Shown here in pieces: positions 52,420 through 59,810 of a DNA stretch of 64,000 nucleotides; position 1 is the first letter of the stretch; each line of letters begins with the position of its first letter. The stretch covers positions 124,001-188,000 of the forward strand of contig NZ_NCST01000061.1 in the NCBI RefSeq assembly GCF_002088975.1, given 5' to 3'. This stretch comes from Henriciella aquimarina. Its GTDB lineage: Bacteria > Pseudomonadota > Alphaproteobacteria > Caulobacterales > Hyphomonadaceae. The position numbers and the translations under genes are program-made. A model generated the notes under the pieces. The model ran no database searches. It saw only the letters and a list, made by a program, of their open reading frames with translations, and had not been told where the DNA came from.

Positions 52420-52899
52420 TCACTGGGGAGTGTGTCCGTCAAAGGCGGCTTGCAGGCCTGCAATGTCGATCTTCTTCATCTTCATCATGGCCTCCCTGGC
52501 GCGCATGGCACCGGCCTTGTCTTCGGCTTCCATCATACGTGGGAGGACCTCGGGGATGATTTGCCAGGATATACCAAAGCCATCGATCAGCCAGGCACAC
52601 ATGCTTTCCTTGCCGCCATGTTTGATTAGAGTGTCCCAGAGCTTGTCCGTTTCGGCCTGGTCCTTTGTCAGAACCGAGATGGATGCGGCCGGCGAGTGCT
52701 GGAACATAGTGCCGCCATTGAGCGTCATATAGGGCGCGCCAGCGAGCATGAACTCCACGACAAGGGCCGGTTTACCGGGTTCGGGATAGGAGCGGCTCTC
52801 GATGAAACTGTCGGGCAAGAGGTTGGTGTAGAATTCCGCGGCCTCTTCGCCTCTGCCGTCGAACCACAGGCAGGTGCGGACCTTCGGTTTTGCGGTCAT
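52420..52899 (-). CDS. VOC-family protein, PhnB-like
   Basis: The 159-residue protein belongs to the VOC metalloenzyme superfamily, PhnB/3-demethylubiquinone-methyltransferase-like branch. It starts KVRTCLWFDGRGEEAAEFYTNLLPDSFIESRSYPEP and has YMTLNGG, the ISVLTKDQAETDKLWDTLIKHGG stretch, WLIDGFGISWQIIPEVLPRMM. The function of this branch is not established; the name ubiquinone methyltransferase is a historic misannotation. It is next to a TetR gene that starts divergently after a short gap, though both lie on the minus strand. Confidence 0.88.
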   Translation of the reverse strand: MTAKPKVRTCLWFDGRGEEAAEFYTNLLPDSFIESRSYPEPGKPALVVEFMLAGAPYMTLNGGTMFQHSPAASISVLTKDQAETDKLWDTLIKHGGKESMCAWLIDGFGISWQIIPEVLPRMMEAEDKAGAMRAREAMMKMKKIDIAGLQAAFDGHTPQ

Positions 52900-52917
52900 G
52901 ACGTAGCTCCTTTTTTA

Positions 52918-53547
52918 TTAGGGGTGTGAGGCCTGATCCACAGGCATTTCGTGAAAGAGGGAGCGAATATAGCGGGCGAGATGGTCGACCATCTCCTTGG
53001 CAACGGCGCGCTCACCGCTTGCCTTGGCAAGAATGAACGCGCCCTGCAGGACGGCCTGCGTATGCAGGGCGAGACTCTTTGCGGTCCAGTCCGGAGACAG
53101 CCCGTGCGCATCGATGGCGGCCTGGATGTCGTCTTCCAGCGTTTCAGCGTGGCCGAAAATGGACGTCCTGCAGGCATCGCGAATGGCCGGATTGGAGGCA
53201 TAGGCCTCCTGAACCATTGTCCCGACGAGACAGGTATATTCAGCTTCCTCGCCCTCGAGCAGGTCGCGGCGCAGCCGGATATAGCCGAGCAAGCGCTCCA
53301 CCGGGTCTTCAATCTCGTGATAAGGCGCGGCCGCAAACATTGCGCCAGTCGTTTCCGACCAGTAATCGGCCGCCGCCACGCCGAGTGCCTCCTTGCTGTC
53401 GAAGTGATGGAAGAAGGCGCCCTTGGTGACGCCGGCTGCCTTGCAGAGTTCATCCACGCTGGTCGCGGCAAAGCCTTGCTGGCGCACCATGGTGAGCGTC
53501 GCATCAAGCAGTTTCGTCCGGGCGGAAATCCGTTGAGGCTTTGACAT
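52918..53547 (-). CDS. TetR-family transcriptional regulator
   Basis: The 209-residue regulator has an N-terminal TetR HTH (ISARTKLLDATLTMVRQQGFAATSVDELCKAAGVTKGAFFHHFDSKEALGVAAADYW) and a helical ligand domain typical of the AcuR/NemR-like group (CLVGTMVQEAYASNPAIRDACRTSIFGHAETLEDDI). I choose ATG 53547 over the ATG at 53559 because the latter would place the coding sequence inside the palindromic operator. It probably represses itself and the VOC gene behind it (18 bp gap), responding to an unknown small molecule. Confidence 0.9.
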   Translation of the reverse strand: MSKPQRISARTKLLDATLTMVRQQGFAATSVDELCKAAGVTKGAFFHHFDSKEALGVAAADYWSETTGAMFAAAPYHEIEDPVERLLGYIRLRRDLLEGEEAEYTCLVGTMVQEAYASNPAIRDACRTSIFGHAETLEDDIQAAIDAHGLSPDWTAKSLALHTQAVLQGAFILAKASGERAVAKEMVDHLARYIRSLFHEMPVDQASHP

Positions 53548-53556
53548 GAATGCATG

Positions 53557-53576
53557 CATACCAACTGGTTGGTATG
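53557..53576. promoter_or_regulatory. Palindromic operator of the TetR regulator
   Basis: CATACCAACTGGTTGGTATG has perfect 9-bp arms around a 2-bp centre, immediately upstream of the regulator start. This is a typical TetR-family operator of the ACCAACNNGTTGGT kind. It suggests autoregulation. Confidence 0.75.
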
Positions 53577-53682
53577 TGAATCAATCATGATTCTTTTCCG
53601 CCCTGATTGTCCTTGCGTCATCCTGGTGGAAAGGCCGGAATGTTCTTGACGGACCCGTCACCAAGATTGGATTGATCACCCT

Positions 53683-55230
53683 ATGAGTTGGGAAAAGTCG
53701 ATTGAAGAGCTTCGCCGGCGCGAACGCATGGCGGAGAAGATGGGCGGCGAGGAGCCGGTGGCGCGCCAGCGTGGGCGCGGCAAGCTGACGGTCCGCGAGC
53801 GCGTGTCCTTCCTGGTCGATCCGGGCAGTTTCCACGAGATCGGCAAGATCGCCGGCGTGGCGACCTATGACGAGGACGAACAGCTCGAAAGCTTCATGGC
53901 GTCCAATTCGGTTGTCGGTCGGGCGCGGCTCGATGGCCGGCCGGCCATGGTGCTGGCCGATGATTTCACCGTGCGCGGCGGGGCGGCCGACGCTTCGATC
54001 CGCGGCAAGACCACCATCGCGCTGAAGCAGGCCATCGAATACCGCATGCCGCTGGTCCAGCTCGTCGACGGGACGGGCGGGGGCGGCTCGATCAAGATGT
54101 TCCTCAAGGATCCGCGCACCTATATCCCCGAAACGCCGAGCTGGGAGCTGCTGGTCGAGGGCATGGGCGAGATCCCGATGGTCTCGCTGGCGCTCGGGCC
54201 CTGCGCGGGGCTGGGTGCGGGCCGTGTCGGTTCAAGCCATTACTCGGTCATGGTCAAGGAGCTCTCCCAGGTCTTTGTCGCCGGGCCGCCCGTGGCGATT
54301 GCCATCGGCGAAGATGTTTCCAAGGAGGAGCTCGGCGGCTGGGAGATCCAGGCCCGCAATGGCACGGTCGATGATGCCGTCGACACGGAAGCCGACGCCT
54401 TCAAGGCGGCCAAACGCTTTCTCTCCTACCTCCCGTCCTCGGTTCACGAGCTGCCACCGGTCACCCCGCCGACGGACGATCCGAACCGCAAGGAAGAGGA
54501 CCTCATCTCCATCGTGCCGACCGATGGCAAGACGCCCTACAAGCCGCAGAAGATCATCAATGCCACCGTCGACAAGGACAGCTTTTTCGAGATCGGGGCG
54601 CACTGGGGCCGCGGTATCGTCACGGGGCTCGCCCGCGTCGACGGCCACCCGGTCGGCATCCTTGCCGGCAATCCCTACTTCCTCGATGGCGCCTGGACGG
54701 CCGATGTCTGCGCCAAGGTCATCCGGCACATGGATCTCTGCTCGACCTTCCACCTGCCGGTCATCCACTTTGTCGATTGTGCGGGCTTTGCCGTCGGCGT
54801 GAAGCACGAGACAGCGGGTGTGACGCGGAAAGGCGTGCGCGCCATGGCGGCTGTCTACCAGGCGAGTGTACCGGTCTGCGCGGTCGTCATCCGCAAGGCG
54901 TTCGGGCTGGCAGGCTCGGCGATGATGAACCCGACCAAGGCGAAGTGGCGCTATTGCTGGCCGTCCGGAAATTGGGGCTCGCTGCCCATGTCCGGCGGTA
55001 TCGAGGCGGCCTTCCGCAAGGAACTCGCCGAGACTGATGACAAGGAAGCGCTCCTGAAAGACCTCTACAAGAAGTTCGAGGCGATGGAGGACCCGTTCCG
55101 CACGGCCGAGGCCTTCTTCGCGGAAGAGATCATCGATCCGCGCGAGACACGACCGCTGATGGTCGATTTCGTCCATCATGCTCGCCGCCGGCTGGAACCC
55201 GGCCAGACAGTTTTCGGCCCACGTCCCTGA
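53683..55230 (+). CDS. Acyl-CoA carboxylase carboxyltransferase (beta) subunit
   Basis: The 515-residue protein is the carboxyltransferase half of a biotin-dependent acyl-CoA carboxylase (PCC/MCC/ACC type). The first crotonase-like domain includes RERVSFLVDPGSFHEIGKIAG and GCA-type GTGGGGSIKMFLKD; the second has FVDCAGFAVGVKHETAGVTRKGVRAMAAVYQASVPVCAVVIRKAFGLAGSAMMNP. The C-terminal end GGIEAAFRKELAETDD fits. Substrate (propionyl-, acetyl- or methylcrotonyl-CoA) cannot be settled. No biotin-carboxylase subunit adjoins it, so the holoenzyme's alpha subunit is encoded elsewhere. Confidence 0.9.
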   Translation: MSWEKSIEELRRRERMAEKMGGEEPVARQRGRGKLTVRERVSFLVDPGSFHEIGKIAGVATYDEDEQLESFMASNSVVGRARLDGRPAMVLADDFTVRGGAADASIRGKTTIALKQAIEYRMPLVQLVDGTGGGGSIKMFLKDPRTYIPETPSWELLVEGMGEIPMVSLALGPCAGLGAGRVGSSHYSVMVKELSQVFVAGPPVAIAIGEDVSKEELGGWEIQARNGTVDDAVDTEADAFKAAKRFLSYLPSSVHELPPVTPPTDDPNRKEEDLISIVPTDGKTPYKPQKIINATVDKDSFFEIGAHWGRGIVTGLARVDGHPVGILAGNPYFLDGAWTADVCAKVIRHMDLCSTFHLPVIHFVDCAGFAVGVKHETAGVTRKGVRAMAAVYQASVPVCAVVIRKAFGLAGSAMMNPTKAKWRYCWPSGNWGSLPMSGGIEAAFRKELAETDDKEALLKDLYKKFEAMEDPFRTAEAFFAEEIIDPRETRPLMVDFVHHARRRLEPGQTVFGPRP

Positions 55231-55301
55231 TTTCGCCCCAGATTCGCCCTGAATCCCGTGTCATGCTCTTTGGTGTGATCCATGAGTGGGAGGGATGCGT
55301 G

Positions 55302-56237
55302 ATGAAACAGTTTGCCCCGGCCTTGCTGGCTGTCGGATGGCTTGCCGCCTGTGGTGGGCCAGGCGGTAGCGAAGCCGACCGTCCGGCCAGCCCGCCGCCG
55401 CCCGCACCGATGGAGGTGGCGGAAAGCTATGGCGGTGTTTCCAAGATGGCCGCCGACCAGGCCTATAATGACAGCGCGCCAGCGCCTGATCGCCCGGATG
55501 CCGAGCCCGGCGCCGAGCAATACATCGCCTATAGCCACTCGCTGGGCCTGCGCCTGCCCAAAGGCGAGGTGGACGCCATGATGAAGGCGCATGTCGAGGC
55601 CTGCCGGTCGGCGGGCACCAGCATCTGCATCGTCATCAACTCGAACGTCTACAATGCCAATGAGGACTATATGTCCGGCAACCTCTCGCTGCGAGCCAAG
55701 CCGGACTGGATCGAGACCTTTCTCGGCGCCATCGATGAAGCCACCGAAGAAGCGGGCGGCGAGATCACATCGCGCTCGACCCGTGCGGAAGACCTGACCC
55801 GGCAGATCATCGACACCGACAGCCGGCTCGACGCGCAGAGAACGCTGCGCACGCGCCTGGAGGGCCTGCTGGAGCGCCGCGACGGCACGCTGGGCGATCT
55901 CCTCTCCATCGAGCGCGAGCTGGCGCGGGTGACCGGCGAGATCGAGTCGATCGAGGCACAGCTCAAGGCGCTGCGCCTGCGTGTCTCCATGTCCTCGCTC
56001 GATATCTCCTATGAGACGAAGGTGCCGCCTTTCTCGGGGTCGCGGTCCAACCCGCTGGGCGAAGCTTTGGGCGACTTCTTCTACAACCTGTCGGCAGCCA
56101 TCGCATCGGTGATCACGGCTTTCGCGGTCGGCCTGCCCTGGCTGATCCTGATCGGGATTTTCCTCTGGATCTGGCTGAAGCTGATCTGGCCCCGGATCCG
56201 CCGGCGGAAGCCTTCGCAGACGGAGAAGACGCGCTGA
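55302..56237 (+). CDS. DUF4349-domain lipoprotein
   Basis: The 311-residue protein has a lipoprotein signal (KQFAPALLAVGWLAACGG, Cys near 18) and a low-complexity linker. The DUF4349 part includes AYSHSLGLRLPKGEVDAMMKAHVEACRSAG, coiled-coil-like SRLDAQRTLRTRLEGLLERRDGTLGDLLSIERELARVTGEIESIEAQLKAL, and a C-terminal membrane helix (GLPWLILIGIFLWIWLKLIW) with a basic tail. Function unknown. ATG 55302 is used, the one that begins the signal. The last 125 bases overlap, antisense, the end of the pseudouridine synthase gene. Confidence 0.85.
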   Translation: MKQFAPALLAVGWLAACGGPGGSEADRPASPPPPAPMEVAESYGGVSKMAADQAYNDSAPAPDRPDAEPGAEQYIAYSHSLGLRLPKGEVDAMMKAHVEACRSAGTSICIVINSNVYNANEDYMSGNLSLRAKPDWIETFLGAIDEATEEAGGEITSRSTRAEDLTRQIIDTDSRLDAQRTLRTRLEGLLERRDGTLGDLLSIERELARVTGEIESIEAQLKALRLRVSMSSLDISYETKVPPFSGSRSNPLGEALGDFFYNLSAAIASVITAFAVGLPWLILIGIFLWIWLKLIWPRIRRRKPSQTEKTR

Positions 56238-56988
56238 TCAGGCTGGCGCGCTCTTCACTGGTCAGGGCGCGCCACTTGCCTTCCGGCAGGCTGCCCAGCT
56301 CCAGCGGGCCGATGCGGACGCGATGAAGGTCGATGACCAACAGGCCGACCAGTTCGCACATCCGCCGGATCTGGCGGTTGCGGCCCTCTTTCAGGCGGAA
56401 GCGCAGGCGCCCGGCGCCAATGGTCTCGACCTTGGCCGGCTTCAGTCGCCGCCCGTCGAGCGACAGGCCGTGGCGCAGCTGTGAGAGCGCTTGCGGCGTG
56501 ACCTGTCCCTGCACGGTGACGAGATATTCCTTCTCAAGCCCGGAAGAGGGCCCGATCAACGCCTTGGCCAGCACCCCGTCTTCCGAGAGCAGCAGCAGTC
56601 CGCGCGAATCCATGTCGAGGCGCCCGAGCGGGGCGAGCAGCGTCTTGCCGCCCGGCAGCTTCGGCGCCTTGCCGACCAGGTTCGCTTTCGTCACCAGCCG
56701 GGCGGCGGGTGTCTGTCCGGCTTCGGGCTGGGCGGAGACATAGCCGACCGGCTTGTGCAGGACGGCGGTGAGCTGGTCATCCAGCGCCTTGGCGCCGGCC
56801 TGTCCGAGGACAAGGGTTTCGCCGGGTGAGATCTTGTGACCGGGTTCGGTCACGGTTTCACCGTTCACCTTGACCTCGCCCTTCGCGATCAGCCCTTCGG
56901 CTTCGCGCCGGGAGCAGAGCCCCAGTTGCGCCATCCATTTATTGAGCCGCATCGGGGCGTCGCCGTCAAAAGTATGCTCATCAGCCAT
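56113..56988 (-). CDS. RsuA/RluB-family pseudouridine synthase
   Basis: The 291-residue enzyme modifies 16S or 23S rRNA. It has an S4 domain (MRLNKWMAQLGLCSRREAEGLIAKGEVKVNG) and a catalytic domain with GRLDMDSRGLLLLSEDG (nucleophile D125) and the RsuA-type ending GRNRQIRRMCELVGLLVIDLHRVRIGPLELGSLPEGKWRALTSEE. After that comes a Ser/Ala/Arg/Lys-rich tail of about 40 residues (SAKASAGGSGARSASARSRGKSRSG), which is read from DNA antisense to the DUF4349 gene. Such basic tails bind RNA, but here it may be by-product of the overlap. Confidence 0.9.
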   Translation of the reverse strand: MADEHTFDGDAPMRLNKWMAQLGLCSRREAEGLIAKGEVKVNGETVTEPGHKISPGETLVLGQAGAKALDDQLTAVLHKPVGYVSAQPEAGQTPAARLVTKANLVGKAPKLPGGKTLLAPLGRLDMDSRGLLLLSEDGVLAKALIGPSSGLEKEYLVTVQGQVTPQALSQLRHGLSLDGRRLKPAKVETIGAGRLRFRLKEGRNRQIRRMCELVGLLVIDLHRVRIGPLELGSLPEGKWRALTSEERASLISASSPSAKASAGGSGARSASARSRGKSRSGSARAGRPRKP

Positions 56989-57025
56989 CCGCTGTTCCTA
57001 GCAGAGGCACGCGCTTCATGCGAGC

Positions 57026-57137
57026 GTATGCTGCGCTGCAGCGTAATATGCATTCCTGCATGGCTGAGTCCTGCCTTATGCTGCCCTTACACCTTGCAAT
57101 GGCGGGGCAGTGGGCCCATTTCGCAGGTGCAGCATAA
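57026..57137 (+). promoter_or_regulatory. TGC-rich repeated sites upstream of the GNAT gene
   Basis: TTATGCTGC-like motifs recur: GTATGCTGC (57026-57034), inverted GCAGCGTAA (57039-57047), TTATGCTGC (57076-57084), inverted GCAGCATAA (57129-57137). CTGC-GCT-GCAG at 57031-57041 matches the CTGC-N3-GCAG half of PhaR-type sites. This stretch lies within the 165-bp gap before the acetyltransferase gene. Regulatory role is inferred from repetition. Confidence 0.45.
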
Positions 57138-57153
57138 AACTGGAGGCTGCATC

Positions 57154-57762
57154 ATGACTCATCAGCTTCACATCAAGACATCCGACGGAACGCCGGTCCT
57201 GTTGCGCCCGCTAGAGTTGCGCGACGAGGCGGCGCTGGCCGAAGCGATTGGCAGCTTCTCCAACCGGTCGCGTTATATGCGCTTCTTCTCCGGTGTGCAG
57301 CCTGTGCCGGCGCCTGTGATCCATCGGCTCGCCGATGTCGATGGGGCTTGCCATCTTGCATGGGTGGCGATCGATGAGTCCAAACCCGAGCGGCCCGTGA
57401 TCGGGGCCACGCATGCCATGCGCGGCACGGCGGATGAGCCGGTGGCCGACTTCGCTATTGGCTTGGTCGATGCCTGGCAGCACAAGGGTGTCGCCCGTCT
57501 GCTCGTCGCGCTTCTGGCTGCGGAATCTCGGGGCAAGGGCATTGCGTCCATGACTGCTGAGGTTCTCTGGGAGAACCGCAAGGGCCGGGCGCTGATGACA
57601 ACGATCGGGGCGAATAGCACCGGAACGGATGGCGATGTTATCCACTTCCGCTTCGACACCGAAACCGCACTCAAGCGTCTCAATGAGGCGATCCGTGGCG
57701 ATGCGCAGGAAACGGTCTTCACGGTAATCGAGTCCGGCGGACTGGTACCGGCCGCGGCCTGA
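57154..57762 (+). CDS. GNAT-family N-acetyltransferase
   Basis: The 202-residue protein has the GNAT fold: VLLRPLELRDEAALAEAIGSFSNRSRYMRFFSGV at the start, then the acetyl-CoA-binding region ADFAIGLVDAWQHKGVARLLVALLAAESRGKGIASMTAEVLWENRKGRALM. The Q/R-x-x-G-x-A-like pyrophosphate loop is degraded to QHKGVA. The substrate is unknown; the N-terminal pattern resembles the acyltransferase domain of protein lysine acetyltransferases of Pat type. TGGAGG precedes ATG 57154. A TGC-rich repeated region is upstream. Confidence 0.85.
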   Translation: MTHQLHIKTSDGTPVLLRPLELRDEAALAEAIGSFSNRSRYMRFFSGVQPVPAPVIHRLADVDGACHLAWVAIDESKPERPVIGATHAMRGTADEPVADFAIGLVDAWQHKGVARLLVALLAAESRGKGIASMTAEVLWENRKGRALMTTIGANSTGTDGDVIHFRFDTETALKRLNEAIRGDAQETVFTVIESGGLVPAAA

Positions 57763-57820
57763 CGGCCTGCCGCATCGGCACAGCTTGTCTCGCAGGCTGG
57801 CTTCACTATCACTGGCCGGG

Positions 57821-59035
57821 ATGAGCGAATCTGCCCCTGAACCGACCAAGAGCGAGCGCAGGCTGTCCTCCACAGAGGTCTTGCTGCTGACGCTTGCCTG
57901 TTCGGTGGTGACGGCGAACGCCTATTACATCCACCCGATCATCTCCGAAGTGGCACGCAGCTTCGATGTCGGTCATGGCCTGATCGGCATCGTGCCCGGC
58001 GCCAACCAGATCGCGCTGGCGCTGGGTGTCTTCCTGATCCTGCCGCTCGGCGACCGCATCTCCAATCGCAAGCTGGTGACGGTCACCGTGACCGGGCAGT
58101 TCCTGTCCATCACGGGCATGGCTTTCGCACAGGACTTCCGCCTGTTCACGCTGGCCTCCACCGTGCTCGGCTTCTTCACCATCGCGCCTTACCTGCTGCC
58201 CACCTATGCTTCCAAGCGTATCGACCCGGCCCGCCTCGGCGCGGTGACGGCGATGCTGACGACGGGCATCATTGGTGGCATCCTGGTGGCGCGCGCGGGC
58301 GCCGGCATTGTGGCCGAGCTCTTCGGCTGGCGCACGGTCTATTACATTGCGGCGAGCTTCATGCTGGTCGTCTCGATCCTCTTGCCCTTCCTGATGGATG
58401 AACGCGAGGCTGGCCACGACACCCAGCCCAAGCAGGGCTATTTCAGCCTGCTCCTGTCGATGGCCGGGCTAGTGAAGCGCTATCCGGAAATCCTGCTCTC
58501 GGGCACGATCCAGGGGCTCGGTTTCGGGGTGTTTCTCTCGGTCTGGATGGGGCTCGGCCTGCATCTGCCGGACATGGGGTATGGCGTCGACGTGGTCGGC
58601 TATCTCGCCGCCTTCTCCATCCTGAACCTGTTCACGACGCCATGGCTTGGGCGGCTGGCCGACAATATCGGGCCCTACAAGTCCCGCATGATCTTCGCCT
58701 CGGTGAACCTCATCGGCGTGCTGCTGCTCTGGCCGATGGGCCATAGTGTGTGGCTGCTGATCGTGCCGGTGATGCTGATGACTCTGGTCGGCCCGGCCGT
58801 CGACATCACCAACCGCATGACCTTCCTCAGCCTCGCACCCGAGATCCGCACGCGGCTGATGACGGTCTATATCGTGATGATGTTCATCGGCGGCGGGATA
58901 AGCTCATCGGCCGGCACAGCCGTTTACGATCTCGCCGGCTGGGCCGGGAATGCGGTGCTGGCGGGCGTGATGTCCGCGACGCTGGTGGTGCTTTGCGGTG
59001 TCGCCTGGGCATGGCGGGGCAGGGCGACCGAGTAG
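57821..59035 (+). CDS. Major facilitator superfamily transporter
   Basis: The 404-residue permease has 12 predicted membrane helices with the usual 6+6 layout, a conserved GDRISNRKLV loop between helices 2 and 3, and GRLADNIGPYKSR between 8 and 9. The N-terminus is hydrophilic. It resembles drug- and sugar-like exporters of the MFS_1 class; substrate unknown. ATG 57821 is used; an upstream in-frame TTG at 57785 has no better support. Its last 110 bp are repeated downstream of the XRE gene (59646-59755). Confidence 0.88.
   Translation: MSESAPEPTKSERRLSSTEVLLLTLACSVVTANAYYIHPIISEVARSFDVGHGLIGIVPGANQIALALGVFLILPLGDRISNRKLVTVTVTGQFLSITGMAFAQDFRLFTLASTVLGFFTIAPYLLPTYASKRIDPARLGAVTAMLTTGIIGGILVARAGAGIVAELFGWRTVYYIAASFMLVVSILLPFLMDEREAGHDTQPKQGYFSLLLSMAGLVKRYPEILLSGTIQGLGFGVFLSVWMGLGLHLPDMGYGVDVVGYLAAFSILNLFTTPWLGRLADNIGPYKSRMIFASVNLIGVLLLWPMGHSVWLLIVPVMLMTLVGPAVDITNRMTFLSLAPEIRTRLMTVYIVMMFIGGGISSSAGTAVYDLAGWAGNAVLAGVMSATLVVLCGVAWAWRGRATE
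58915..59024 (+). repeat. 110-bp direct repeat, copy 1 (inside the MFS gene end)
   Basis: The sequence from CACAGCCGTTTACG to CGGGGCAGGG at 58915-59024 recurs at 59646-59755, offset by 731 bp. By hand alignment 107 of 110 positions agree; the differences are at 58966/59697, 59005/59736 and 59013/59744. It codes for the last membrane helix of the MFS protein. Confidence 0.95.
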
Positions 59036-59156
59036 CCGGCATATCCCCGCTGTGGCGGGGCCGTGACGGCTTGCTGACGGCCCGCTGGCGTGGCGCAGAA
59101 ACGTTTTTTCCGTTTCCTGATCGCTTCTGTTAATGAAGCGAACCCAGGAGAGAAAA

Positions 59157-59618
59157 ATGTCCTTCAAACCGGATGCCCCCAAGATCAAACGCTGGCGCGA
59201 GGAACGGCGCTGGTCGCAGGAACATCTGGCCGACCTTGCAGGGATCGGACTGCGCACGGTTCAACGGATCGAGAATGGAGAGCCGGCCTCGCAGGAGTCG
59301 CTGAAGGCGCTGGCCGCCGCGTTCAATGTCGATGTCGTGGCCTTGTCCGTCGACCAGCAGGCGGAGGCCGTACGCCTTGTCGCGCTGCAGAACGCCAGGA
59401 TCCGCTCCGGCATGCGCGTGGCGTTCTGGATCCACCTCGCAAGCTACGTCATGGGCATGATCATCTTCGCCGCCATCAGCATCGGTGTGGGCGGAGACCA
59501 CTATGCCATGATCCTGCCGACCATCTGGTGGACGGTGGGGCTTTCCGGCCATGCGGTGGCGGTGGTCATCGTGGAAGTCGTGACCCGGCACCAGGATCAG
59601 TTTGAAGTGGCGGGGTGA
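59157..59618 (+). CDS. XRE-family HTH protein with a C-terminal 2TM domain
   Basis: The 153-residue protein has an XRE HTH (IKRWREERRWSQEHLADLAGIGLRTVQRIENGEPASQESLKALAAAFNVDV) in the first 60 residues and a 2TM domain with two membrane helices near residues 92-142 (WIHLASYVMGMIIFAAISIGV and LPTIWWTVGLSGHAVAVVIVEVV). Such proteins couple a membrane or host-cell signal to DNA binding. AGGAG precedes ATG 59157. It is bracketed by the 110-bp direct repeat of the MFS 3' end, so it looks like an inserted or duplicated cassette. Targets are unknown. Confidence 0.85.
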   Translation: MSFKPDAPKIKRWREERRWSQEHLADLAGIGLRTVQRIENGEPASQESLKALAAAFNVDVVALSVDQQAEAVRLVALQNARIRSGMRVAFWIHLASYVMGMIIFAAISIGVGGDHYAMILPTIWWTVGLSGHAVAVVIVEVVTRHQDQFEVAG

Positions 59619-59645
59619 GGGATAGCCTGCCACTCGAGCGGCTGT

Positions 59646-59755
59646 CACAGCCGTTTACGATCTCGCCGGCTGGGCCGGGAATGCGGTGCTGGCGGGTGTG
59701 ATGTCCGCGACGCTGGTGGTGCTTTGCGGTGTCGCTTGGGCATAGCGGGGCAGGG
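59646..59755 (+). pseudogene. Duplicated 3' end of the MFS gene (110-bp direct repeat, copy 2)
   Basis: This stretch lies downstream of the XRE/2TM gene and reads TAVYDLAGWAGNAVLAGV and then MSATLVVLCGVAWA in the same frame as the MFS protein's end. At 59742-59744 the Trp codon TGG of copy 1 has become TAG. There is no start codon for it, so it is a remnant and not a gene. Confidence 0.9.
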
Positions 59756-59810
59756 GGCGTCGTTCTATTTCGTAGATTGATCGCTTTTAAGAAGTCTCGA
59801 CGGACAATTG

